A DNA stretch of 11,665 bases from Actinomycetota bacterium (GTDB lineage: Bacteria > Actinomycetota > Geothermincolia > Geothermincolales > RBG-13-55-18). The notes beneath the pieces were generated by a model. That model did no database searches. It saw nothing but the letters and a program-made list of their open reading frames with translations, and was not told where the DNA came from. Shown here one piece after another: positions 5,081-11,665 of the stretch (positions within the stretch are counted from its first letter, which is position 1; every line of letters begins with the position of its first letter). The stretch is from contig JAPWVA010000015.1 of assembly GCA_028275245.1 (NCBI GenBank), positions 1-11,665 of the forward strand, written 5' to 3'. Position numbers and translations under genes: made by a program.

Positions 5081-6808
5081 ATGTCGGGTTTAGCCCTTCT
5101 CCGCAAGAGAATCGATCATGCCGCCAGGTTCACCTCCTTGTTGCTGGTCCTACTCCTACTTTCCACCACGGCCACACCAGCCGTCCCCGTCGCCGCCGGG
5201 ACCACGAACTCTGCGGAGGTAAAGCTCTCCAATCCCGTCTCGCGAGACGACTATGTCGTGGTCTCTTCCTGGGGGAAGTCTTACCTGGCGGTCAACGGGC
5301 AGGGGAAGAAGCTCCTTTACCTGGAAGGGGATGCCTACCAGCGGGGCTACGCCACCGGTAAGTTATGTCCCCGCTCCGTTTACCGCATGACCCACGATTA
5401 CATCTTCAACCTGGTGAGCACCATGGTCCCGGGAACGCTGGGGATGGAAATCGACCCCCAGGCACTCCAGCAACTACTGAGGGTCGTGTGGCCCCTATGT
5501 CAGGTGGTGGTGATGGCCAACATGGACGCGGTGCCCAGGGAATTCCTGGAAGAGATGCGCGGAGTGGCCGACGGTTGCCGTTCCGAGGGATATGACGTCA
5601 CCTGGCTGGACGTGCTCACCCTCAACCTGGGCTTCGACGTCCTGGAGAGCCTTTTCGCAGGACCCTTCTCCCTCATAGCCTGCAACCAGTTCGCCGTCTT
5701 CGGCGAGGGGACCACCGATGGAAGGCTTTACCACGGCCGGGACTTCATGTTCACTACAGGGGGCGATGTGTTCTCGGACGAGGCCCTGCTCATCATCCAC
5801 AAGCCCACTCGGGGCTACCCCCTGGTGGCCTCCGCCGCCCCTGGCATGGTGGGAGTCCCTACGGCCCTCAACTCCCGGGGCGTGAGCTGCGCCATGGATA
5901 TGGTGGCCTCGTTTCTGACCCGCCCCATAATCACCGGGGAAGGGACACTCCTCCTCTGCCGTAAGGCGGTGCAGTTCGGTGGTTCTCTTGACGAAGCAGT
6001 GGCGCTGATCAGGGATTCCGACCGGGGCGTGCCCTGGCTCTTCATGCTGGCGGACGGGTTCCGCCGGGATGCCGTGGTGCTGGAGACGGTAGCCAGCAGC
6101 ATGGTCCCTCCCGCCGACCATGCCAAGACCTACATCGGCAGGCTGGTGGGGGGCATCATCGACATGCTCTTCCCCGGTCTGCGGGGGAACGGATGCTCCG
6201 ACAAACCGCTGTCAAGCTCGGGTGAGGATGGAGAGGACCGCTTGAAGACCCTGCTACCCCCGAGCGTGGACGACTCAGCGCTGAGTCCGGAGGCAGGAGT
6301 CGAGCTCGAGGACAAAAACGGCGTCATGGAGAGAAGGGCGACATACAGGGACCCGGACGGTCTGGTCCGACTCGTCTCCGAAGCCAAGGCCAACGGCAAC
6401 GAGTTCCTGGCCTACCTGTTTCCTCTGCAGGGGGAGAGCCTCCCCGACCTTTTGGCCATGACCAATCACTACATCATCCCCTGGAGGGCACTCACGTTCC
6501 CCTCCACTGGCAAGGAAAAGAGGGATTCCCTCTGGAGGTACGAGACGATGCTCGGCCTCCTGCTCGAAGCCTATGGAAGGATAGACCGTACCCTGGCCAT
6601 GTGGATCATCGATTTCCTGAACCCCGCCCGTTGTGATTATTACGGCACCGACACCACCCAGTCGGTGAAGGGCCACCACGTGCTCATGGATAACCGGGAA
6701 AAGGAGATCTGGTCCCTGCACGGCTACTACGACGGCGCTTGGGCCCACGTCGATCTGGACGATTTCCTGGGCGGTCGCAAGCCCAGGAAAAAGGCGAGGA
6801 GCAGGTAG
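5081..6808 (+). CDS. Exported C45-type NTN hydrolase (acyl-CoA:6-APA acyltransferase-like)
   Basis: The protein has 575 residues. Residues 1-39 are a signal peptide: basic start (LRKR), hydrophobic core (LLLVLLLL) and an AVPVAAG cleavage region, so it is predicted to be secreted. Family C45 landmarks follow: EGDAYQRGYATG (82-93, matching the ExxRGxxxG start of the fold), the likely nucleophile Cys201 in LIACNQFAVFG, the GRDFMF motif (219-224, family GRNxDW), and TNHY at 461-464 (family TNHF). In such enzymes self-cleavage before the Cys frees the N-terminal nucleophile, which then hydrolyses or transfers an amide-linked acyl group. The substrate here is unknown; a cell-wall, bile-acid-like or acyl-amino-acid amide is possible. 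Residues about 365-430 form an acidic, poorly conserved insert. The start is fixed by AAGGAGG four bases upstream. It has its own promoter and ends at a strong terminator. Catalytic assignment is by motif only. Confidence 0.75.
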   Translation: MSGLALLRKRIDHAARFTSLLLVLLLLSTTATPAVPVAAGTTNSAEVKLSNPVSRDDYVVVSSWGKSYLAVNGQGKKLLYLEGDAYQRGYATGKLCPRSVYRMTHDYIFNLVSTMVPGTLGMEIDPQALQQLLRVVWPLCQVVVMANMDAVPREFLEEMRGVADGCRSEGYDVTWLDVLTLNLGFDVLESLFAGPFSLIACNQFAVFGEGTTDGRLYHGRDFMFTTGGDVFSDEALLIIHKPTRGYPLVASAAPGMVGVPTALNSRGVSCAMDMVASFLTRPIITGEGTLLLCRKAVQFGGSLDEAVALIRDSDRGVPWLFMLADGFRRDAVVLETVASSMVPPADHAKTYIGRLVGGIIDMLFPGLRGNGCSDKPLSSSGEDGEDRLKTLLPPSVDDSALSPEAGVELEDKNGVMERRATYRDPDGLVRLVSEAKANGNEFLAYLFPLQGESLPDLLAMTNHYIIPWRALTFPSTGKEKRDSLWRYETMLGLLLEAYGRIDRTLAMWIIDFLNPARCDYYGTDTTQSVKGHHVLMDNREKEIWSLHGYYDGAWAHVDLDDFLGGRKPRKKARSR

Positions 6809-6828
6809 AAGGTCAGACCCCGGACCCG

Positions 6829-6875
6829 CTGAGGCTACTGGGTCAAGGATCGGCTACCCTGATGGTTAGCCTCGG
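6829..6875 (+). repeat. Inverted repeat downstream of the NTN hydrolase gene
   Basis: CTGAGGCTA (6829-6837) pairs with TAGCCTCGG (6867-6875, one wobble). GGCTA occurs a second time at 6852-6856 and can pair with the same TAGCC, so two folds compete; an inner GGGT/ACCC pair (6840-6843 with 6856-6859) fits the longer one. It lies 20 bases after the stop codon. It could protect the 3' end of the transcript or act as a secondary terminator. Confidence 0.35.
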
Positions 6876-6909
6876 ACGGGCACTGGTCAGGAAGGTCAAA
6901 GGGAATAAA

Positions 6910-6931
6910 GGGGGCCGCAGCCGCGGCCCCC
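6910..6931. terminator. Strong bidirectional terminator
   Basis: A perfect 9-bp stem, GGGGGCCGC (6910-6918) with GCGGCCCCC (6923-6931), has a 4-base loop. Read on the minus strand it is followed by TTTATTCCCTTT, a fair U-rich tail for the fructose bisphosphatase transcript; on the plus strand CTTT follows shortly after. The position between two convergent stop codons (6808 and 6997) fits a shared terminator. Confidence 0.8.
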
Positions 6932-6996
6932 TCGCTTTCCCCTGGCACCGGCGCCCTGAAACCCTGGCTCCTTTCCCGGTAAAGCTCCCTTCCTGC

Positions 6997-8112
6997 CTAA
7001 CGGTCCCTTTCCTTCTCCGACAGGGGGATGAAGCGGTCCTTGAGCTTCTCCACAACCTTGGGCATGGTGGTGTATTCCATCTCGTCCAGGGGGAGCCTGT
7101 GGGGCTCGAAGGGTCCGTGCTGCCGGTAGTAATCTGCGATGTCCAGGGCCCTGCGGCGGGCATTGTCGTAGCTGGGGTCGGCGAACATGTCTCGGGGACC
7201 CACCAGCTTTCCGTCCTTGAGCTGGAATCCCAGGGCCACCACCCTGGGGGGGCCATCGAAGCGGGTAGGGGTATCCCAGTCCATACCCACCGGCATGAAG
7301 GGTCCGTGGTGGCTTCCCCTCATCCACCCGGCCACCGTGTAGGGGAAGGCGAAGGGTTCCAGCACCTCCCCCACCGCGGGCAAACCGCTCTGGCACCTGA
7401 CCGCCATCACCGGGTCGTCCTTGCCCACATAACGGCCGGCCATGAGGAAGAGACGCTGGGTGGAGGTCACCGCCACCGGCTCGTCGCTGTCCTTGCGGAA
7501 AACGTGCTTGATGACGTAGCGCGAGGGAGCACCGATGAAAACCAGCATGTCATAGATTTCCTCAGGACAGCTGAAGATGATCTTCTTCTCCTCGATGAGG
7601 TCGTGCACCTCGAAGCGGAACCCGTCGTGCATAGTGGGGTCGATGACCAGTCCGGCGGTGTTGAAGGGGTCGGCGAACATCTTGTAGAGGGGGAAGTTCC
7701 AGGAACCTGGTTCGGTCTTGTCAGCCAAGAAACAGATGACGGGCTCCGATTTGCGCTCCTCGAATTCCATCTCTGCGAAACCCGGTCCCATTCCCCGGAG
7801 GTTGCCGGAGAAGGCGTCGGTGAGGATGTCCTGCCCCGCTCCGTATTGGCCCAGCTCCTTGGCGATCTCGGTGATGGACTTGAAGGTATCCCAGGCGAAG
7901 CGGTGGATATCCTCGTTGTCTGGACCCTTGGTATGGGTCATGATCAGGGCGATATCGTCACCGCACTTGGCCTGGCAATAATCGATGATGAGGCCCTTCT
8001 CTTTGGCCTCGGCCAGGGCTTCGCGGGCCCTGTTGAGCATGGCCGGGTGCACGTCGGAATGTCCCACGTAGCCTCCCACGTCGGCCTTGATTATGCTCAG
8101 CGTGACCTTCAT
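6997..8112 (-). CDS. fbp: Fructose-1,6-bisphosphate aldolase/phosphatase (archaeal-type, class V FBPase)
   Basis: This bifunctional enzyme joins dihydroxyacetone phosphate and glyceraldehyde-3-phosphate and then removes the 1-phosphate, giving fructose-6-phosphate; it makes gluconeogenesis one-way. It is known from archaea and deep-branching, often heat-loving bacteria. The 371-residue length is near the family norm. Motifs along the protein: IKADVGGYVGH (8-18, metal ligands Asp11 and His18), GDD (51-53), GAGQD (91-95), DKTEPG (131-136), DPTMHDGFRFEV, the catalytic segment YVGKDDP (228-234; Tyr228 and Schiff-base Lys231 in both-activity enzymes), RFDGPPR, and HGPFEPHRL near the C-terminus. 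All key residues are present, so both activities are expected, with Mg2+ as cofactor. ATG 8112 has a near-perfect AGGAGGTGA upstream. The protein is cytoplasmic, the gene single, and divergent from the Ca2+ ATPase gene. Confidence 0.96.
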   Translation of the reverse strand: MKVTLSIIKADVGGYVGHSDVHPAMLNRAREALAEAKEKGLIIDYCQAKCGDDIALIMTHTKGPDNEDIHRFAWDTFKSITEIAKELGQYGAGQDILTDAFSGNLRGMGPGFAEMEFEERKSEPVICFLADKTEPGSWNFPLYKMFADPFNTAGLVIDPTMHDGFRFEVHDLIEEKKIIFSCPEEIYDMLVFIGAPSRYVIKHVFRKDSDEPVAVTSTQRLFLMAGRYVGKDDPVMAVRCQSGLPAVGEVLEPFAFPYTVAGWMRGSHHGPFMPVGMDWDTPTRFDGPPRVVALGFQLKDGKLVGPRDMFADPSYDNARRRALDIADYYRQHGPFEPHRLPLDEMEYTTMPKVVEKLKDRFIPLSEKERDR

Positions 8113-8214
8113 GCTTCACCTCCTGGCTTCCCGAAGCAAACCCCTATTTCCCTCCTGTAGGACCCCGGTACACGATTCCCCGCCGACAAGGTGGCGGACT
8201 CGCTCCCGCGGTCC
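8113..8214 (-). promoter_or_regulatory. Structured leader of the fructose bisphosphatase mRNA
   Basis: Read on the minus strand, GGACCGCGG (8214-8206) can pair with CCGGGGTCC (8168-8160) with one internal mismatch, enclosing a CCGCC/GGCGG hairpin (8197-8193 with 8184-8180). Nearer the start codon, GCTTC (8137-8133) can pair either with the close GAAGC (8130-8126) or with a second GAAGC just before the ATG (8117-8113), the latter looping out the AGGAGG. This suggests, without proof, control of translation. I recognise no known riboswitch. Confidence 0.3.
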
Positions 8215-8227
8215 TTCCACCCCATAA

Positions 8228-8233
8228 CTTATA
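8228..8233 (-). promoter_or_regulatory. Possible -10 box (TATAAG) of the fructose bisphosphatase gene
   Basis: On the minus strand TATAAG lies in the only AT-rich island of the first 150 bases upstream of ATG 8112, giving a leader of about 110 bases. No good -35 is present; GTGATG at the right spacing is a poor match. Confidence 0.35.
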
Positions 8234-8320
8234 CCCACTACAGGGGCCGCCATCACAGTGATCCGGCCGAAGACCCAGTCTCGAGATCGCTTCCGACCCG
8301 CCGAAGTCCAGGGCAACGAC

Positions 8321-8336
8321 GGCTATTATAATAGCC
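8321..8336. promoter_or_regulatory. Perfect 16-bp palindrome containing the -10 box of the Ca2+ ATPase gene
   Basis: GGCTATTATAATAGCC is its own reverse complement. It contains TATAAT on the plus strand (8327-8332) and, by symmetry, on the minus strand (8330-8325). It lies about 90 bases before the ATPase start in the divergent region. A dimeric regulator binding the palindrome would cover the -10 box; the symmetry may also give a two-way promoter serving the fructose bisphosphatase gene. No -35 consensus is seen. Confidence 0.55.
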
Positions 8337-8422
8337 ATTGTGTCGTTTTGAAAGGAGCGGCGGGAGACAGGCAGCGCCGCCCGTGCGAGACCAACGCCCG
8401 TCGCCTAGAGGAATCCTGGGAT

Positions 8423-11155
8423 ATGTCCATCGGCAAGATGAATAACGGGGCCGCAGAGGTCGCTTCCGCTCCACCGTGGCACACCATGGAGACTCGGGAG
8501 GTGGAGAAGCGCCTGTCCACCTCCCTGGAAAACGGCCTCACCGGTGAGGAGGCACGACGCAGGCTTTCCGTCCACGGGCCTAACTCGATCAGGGAGGAGA
8601 GGCCGACCCACCCCCTCACCCTGTTCTTGCGCCAGTTTCAGGACTTCATGATCTACGTGCTGCTCACGGCGGCCCTCGTCTCTGGCTTTCTTCTCAATGA
8701 GTGGGTGGACGCCGTGGTGATCATGGCCATAGTGGTGGCCAATGCTATCCTGGGCTTCCTGCAGGAGTTCCGGGCCGAGAAGGCCCTGCTCGCATTGAAG
8801 GAATTGAGCGCTCCCACCGCCCAGGTAGTGAGGGACGGCAAGGTCACCGTCGTGCCTTCCCGTGACCTGGTCCCTGGGGACCTCGTCCTCCTTGAGGCCG
8901 GCGACCGGGTCCCTGCGGACGCTCGCCTGGTGGAATCCCACTCGCTCAAGACGGAGGAGGCCTCCCTCACCGGCGAACCGGGAAGTGTGGACAAGTCCAC
9001 CGCCGCGTTGCCGGAACCTGACATGCCCATAGGGAACCGGATCAATATGGTCTACGCCGGCACCCACGTGGTCCATGGGCGGGGAAAGGCCCTCGTCACC
9101 GCCACTGGAAGGGAATCCCAGCTAGGTCTCATAGCTGAAATGATAGGGGAAGCCGAGGAGGAGAAGACCCCCCTGCAGGAGGAGCTGGCCAAGACCGGGA
9201 AGCGCATAGCATTGATGTGCCTGGGCATCTGCGCCTTCATATTCGGGCTAGGCATGCTGCGGCGCCAGGAATGGTCACAGATGTTCCTTTTCTCGGTGAG
9301 CCTGGCCGTGGCGGCCATCCCGGAGGGGCTACCGGCCATCGTGACCATCTCCCTCGCCCTCGGCGTCAGGAGGATGGCCAGGGAAAACGCCCTTTTGAGG
9401 AGGCTCCCGGCCGTGGAAACCCTGGGATGCGCCCAAGTGATCTGCACTGACAAGACCGGCACCCTCACCCTCAACCGGATGGAGGTAAGGGAGATCCGCG
9501 TCCCGGGAAGCCCTCCACTGAGACCCCCTTTCCTTGCGCGGGAGGCCGAAGGCACCCCGCAGGATTCCCTGGCCATCATCCTTTCCTGCGCCTGCCTCTG
9601 CAACGACACCCGCCTGCAGGACGGAGAGTACCTGGGGGAGGGGACCGAGGTGGCGTTGATCAAGGCAGCGGAGGCCGCAGGCCTCCCTGTGGAGGAGATC
9701 CGCGAGGCGATGCCCCGGCTGGGGGAGGTCCCCTTCGAGAGCGAAAGGAAGATGATGAGCACCCTCCACCCGCTTGACCGCTCCTTCCTCCGCTCCCTTC
9801 CCGTGGAAACACCCCTCGTGCTCGTGTCCAAGGGCGCTCCCGAGGTCATAGTGGAGCGATGTGAGTTCCTGCTCCAGGGCAACCGGATCGTTCCCATGGA
9901 CGGAAGCACCGCCGGGAAAATCCTCTCGGAGGCGGAAGAGCTGGCGATGGAGGCCTTGAGGCCCCTCGCCTTCGCCCTGAAGCCCCTCCAGCGAACCGGT
10001 GGAAGTTCCGGCCTTGAGGACCTCGAGGAGGAGGAGAGGGGCGGCCTGGTCTACTTGGGCATGGTGGGCATGATGGACCCGCCGCGCCCGGAGGTCTACC
10101 AGGCACTGGCGCTGTGCAGGAAGGCCGGAATCGAGGTAGTGATGATCACGGGCGACCACCCGACCACCGCCATGGCCATCGCGAGGGAGCTCTCCATACT
10201 GGACGGTGGCAAGGAATTGGTTACCGGAAGCGAGCTAGCCTCCATGTCCGATGATGAGTTGACGGAAAGGGTCGAGAGGATAGCAGTCTACGCCCGCGTC
10301 TCGCCGGCGGACAAGGTGAAAATCGTCAGGGCCTGGAAGGCCAGGGGCAAGGTGGTGGCCATGACCGGGGACGGGATCAACGATGCGCCTGCCCTCAAGA
10401 ACGCCGACATCGGGATAGCCATGGGCGTCACCGGCACCGATGTGAGCAAGGAAGCGGCGGACATGGTGTTGGCCGACGATAACTTCGCCACCATAGTCAA
10501 CGCGGTCAGGGAAGGGCGGATAATCTACGACAACCTTAAGAAGTTCATATATTTTCTGCTATCCTGCAACATGAGTGAGGTCTCCGTCATGTTCCTGGGG
10601 ACACTCATCTCCTCCATCCATCCCATGCGACCGGTGCAGATCCTCTGGATGAACTTGGTGACCGACGGCTTCCCGGCCATGGCCCTGGGGGTGGACACGC
10701 CCTCCCCCGATGTCATGGAAAGACCTCCCAGGGACCCGAAGGAGGGCATCCTCTCCGCTAGGAAACAGCTGATGGTCTTCCGGCAGGGAGCGCTACTTTC
10801 CCTGGGAGCCCTCGCCGCCTTCATGATCGCCAGGTTCTCCCTCTTTCCCCAGCATCCCGCCAAGGTGCAGACGGTGACCTTCGCCACCCTGGTGTTGAGC
10901 CAGTTGATGCATGCCTACAACTGCAGGTCGGAAACGCTTTCCTTCACCCGGTTACCGCTGCTGGACAACAAGTCCCTGGTGTTGGCGCTGGCCGGTTCCC
11001 TCTTTCTTCAGCTGGCGGTGCTCTTCATCCCTCCCCTGATGAGGATCCTGGGCACCGACTACATCGGCCACCAGGGATGGGGAGTGGTGCTATCCTGCTC
11101 CCTCCTGCCGGTGGTCCTTATCGACAGGATGAAGGCGTTGGGAGTTAGGGGTTGA
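8423..11155 (+). CDS. P2A-type (SERCA/PMR1-like) Ca2+-transporting ATPase
   Basis: The protein is a cation pump of 910 residues with ten membrane segments in the order of P2A ATPases. Seen: N-terminal cation ATPase domain (WHTMETREVEKRL to about residue 65), TGEP (183-186) of the actuator, PEGLP in M4 (Glu301), the phosphorylated Asp343 in DKTGTL, KGAPE in the nucleotide domain, TGDH, and TGDGINDAP (648-656). Calcium ligands by homology: Asn716 and Glu719 in M5, and Asn744, Thr747 and Asp748 in M6 (NLVTDG). M8 has Gln827 where SERCA has a Glu, so site I is probably lost and one Ca2+ per cycle is expected, as in PMR1-like pumps. It would export Ca2+ (perhaps Mn2+) across the membrane. The frame is open upstream to 8258, but that stretch contains the promoter palindrome and reads unlike the family, so ATG 8423 (AGAGGA ten bases upstream) is preferred; ATG 8438 is possible. 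Confidence 0.92.
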   Translation: MSIGKMNNGAAEVASAPPWHTMETREVEKRLSTSLENGLTGEEARRRLSVHGPNSIREERPTHPLTLFLRQFQDFMIYVLLTAALVSGFLLNEWVDAVVIMAIVVANAILGFLQEFRAEKALLALKELSAPTAQVVRDGKVTVVPSRDLVPGDLVLLEAGDRVPADARLVESHSLKTEEASLTGEPGSVDKSTAALPEPDMPIGNRINMVYAGTHVVHGRGKALVTATGRESQLGLIAEMIGEAEEEKTPLQEELAKTGKRIALMCLGICAFIFGLGMLRRQEWSQMFLFSVSLAVAAIPEGLPAIVTISLALGVRRMARENALLRRLPAVETLGCAQVICTDKTGTLTLNRMEVREIRVPGSPPLRPPFLAREAEGTPQDSLAIILSCACLCNDTRLQDGEYLGEGTEVALIKAAEAAGLPVEEIREAMPRLGEVPFESERKMMSTLHPLDRSFLRSLPVETPLVLVSKGAPEVIVERCEFLLQGNRIVPMDGSTAGKILSEAEELAMEALRPLAFALKPLQRTGGSSGLEDLEEEERGGLVYLGMVGMMDPPRPEVYQALALCRKAGIEVVMITGDHPTTAMAIARELSILDGGKELVTGSELASMSDDELTERVERIAVYARVSPADKVKIVRAWKARGKVVAMTGDGINDAPALKNADIGIAMGVTGTDVSKEAADMVLADDNFATIVNAVREGRIIYDNLKKFIYFLLSCNMSEVSVMFLGTLISSIHPMRPVQILWMNLVTDGFPAMALGVDTPSPDVMERPPRDPKEGILSARKQLMVFRQGALLSLGALAAFMIARFSLFPQHPAKVQTVTFATLVLSQLMHAYNCRSETLSFTRLPLLDNKSLVLALAGSLFLQLAVLFIPPLMRILGTDYIGHQGWGVVLSCSLLPVVLIDRMKALGVRG

Positions 11156-11200
11156 AACCTCGCTGGAATGGTCTCCCGCCTGCTCGTCTCCGAGATGGTG

Positions 11201-11665
11201 CTAATCCGGTAACAGGGCCGACTCGGAATAAACTGAGTTGGGATTCCAGAGCAGCCATTCCTCGATGCCCAGTTCGTAGCAGGCCTTCATCTGGGCCCGG
11301 ACCTGGGCCGGGCCGTACTTTACCCTCAAAGAGAAGTCCTGAAGCCAAGGCCTCAAGCGGCATCCCGTTCCTTCCAGCCTCTTCTTGAAATCCTTCAGGC
11401 TCTCCAGCACCGTCTCGTAGGGGCTAGCCTCTGGATTCTTTATGCCGTACTCCCACTGCCCGTAATGGGAGGGGTAAACCATGGGGCATAGGTAGTCGAG
11501 GTAGCGGGCCATGCTGGACAGGTCCTGACCTATGCCCATCTCGCCGTGCTCCGATGCGGTGAGCCCGAAAACATCGGCGGACAGCACCACCCCATAAGGT
11601 TTGATCCCGTCCCTTATGTACTTGATGAAATCGGTGATCACCTCCGTCTGCGACCGCCCGTCCCG
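11201..11665 (-). CDS. Putative glycoside hydrolase, DUF4015 family, C-terminal part
   Basis: The frame ends with TAG at 11203-11201 and stays open to the right edge, so only the last 154 or so residues are seen; the codons before the GTG at 11641 (reading DGRSQTE) fit the family, so that GTG is not the start. Landmarks of the DUF4015 TIM-barrel family: VVLSADVFG, the ARYLDYLCPMVYPSHYG strand and loop, PYETV, RPWLQDFS, and the closing GIEEWLLWNPNSVYSESAL. The family is described as putative glycoside hydrolases, usually secreted with an N-terminal signal or anchor, which lies outside the window here; substrates are not established. The gene is convergent with the Ca2+ ATPase gene, 45 bases apart, with no clear terminator in the gap. 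Confidence 0.85.
   Translation of the reverse strand, partial: RDGRSQTEVITDFIKYIRDGIKPYGVVLSADVFGLTASEHGEMGIGQDLSSMARYLDYLCPMVYPSHYGQWEYGIKNPEASPYETVLESLKDFKKRLEGTGCRLRPWLQDFSLRVKYGPAQVRAQMKACYELGIEEWLLWNPNSVYSESALLPD

Noticed and set aside
6739..8160. Long plus-strand open frame of 473 codons
   Set aside because: It lies antisense to the fructose bisphosphatase gene, whose protein is unmistakable, and its own translation (Gly/His/Val-rich) resembles no protein family; it is a GC-rich shadow frame.
8258..8422. N-terminal extension of the Ca2+ ATPase from GTG 8258
   Set aside because: It would be encoded across the promoter palindrome, has no ribosome binding site, and its residues do not resemble the N-terminus of P2A ATPases.
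1..11665. CRISPR array, insertion sequence, phage genes, tRNA or toxin-antitoxin pair
   Set aside because: No regularly spaced repeats, transposase or integrase motifs, cloverleaf sequences or small paired genes were seen on either strand.

Overview
The window is GC-rich, gene-dense bacterial chromosome with strong AGGAGG-type ribosome binding sites. Its protein types suggest a deep-branching, probably anaerobic or heat-adapted, Gram-positive lineage, most likely Actinomycetota. These include an archaeal-type bifunctional fructose bisphosphatase, an NRAMP-related magnesium-type transporter with a PRC-barrel partner, a DUF4015-type glycoside hydrolase and secreted lipoproteins. No phylogenetic computation was possible, so the lineage is an inference. 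I see no mobile element, CRISPR array, tRNA or rRNA.

Layout, left to right. Bases 2-262 hold the end of a protein whose last part resembles the lipoprotein encoded next (536-1231), so the two may be tandem paralogues. The lipoprotein gene has a long, hairpin-rich leader. Convergent to it is a small YfcE/MJ0936-type metallophosphoesterase (1390-1878, minus). Divergent from that is 5-formyltetrahydrofolate cyclo-ligase (2028-2675), with a neat inverted repeat at its -35 position. A terminator-like hairpin separates it from a two-gene unit: an NRAMP-family transporter (2913-4181) and a stand-alone PRC-barrel protein (4218-4808). The transporter lacks the TM6 methionine typical of Mn/Fe NRAMPs, and its partner resembles the PRC segment that actinobacterial MgtE-like proteins carry. 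The pair is the most interesting part of the window and is read here as a candidate Mg2+ uptake module. Its mRNA leader can fold into a stem closing close to the predicted transcription start.

Next comes an exported C45-type N-terminal nucleophile hydrolase (5081-6808) with its own promoter. It is convergent with fructose-1,6-bisphosphate aldolase/phosphatase (6997-8112, minus), and a strong bidirectional terminator lies between them. Divergent from the latter is a P2A-type Ca2+ ATPase (8423-11155), whose promoter candidate lies inside a perfect 16-bp palindrome. A DUF4015-type putative glycoside hydrolase, convergent and cut by the window edge, ends the region.

Functionally this is mostly ordinary housekeeping: folate one-carbon metabolism, gluconeogenesis and divalent-cation balance (Mg2+ in, Ca2+ out), plus cell-surface or secreted proteins. 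The less ordinary signals are the NRMT-like transporter plus PRC partner, the archaeal-type FBPase in a bacterial setting, and several structured leaders or operators that match no RNA family I can name.
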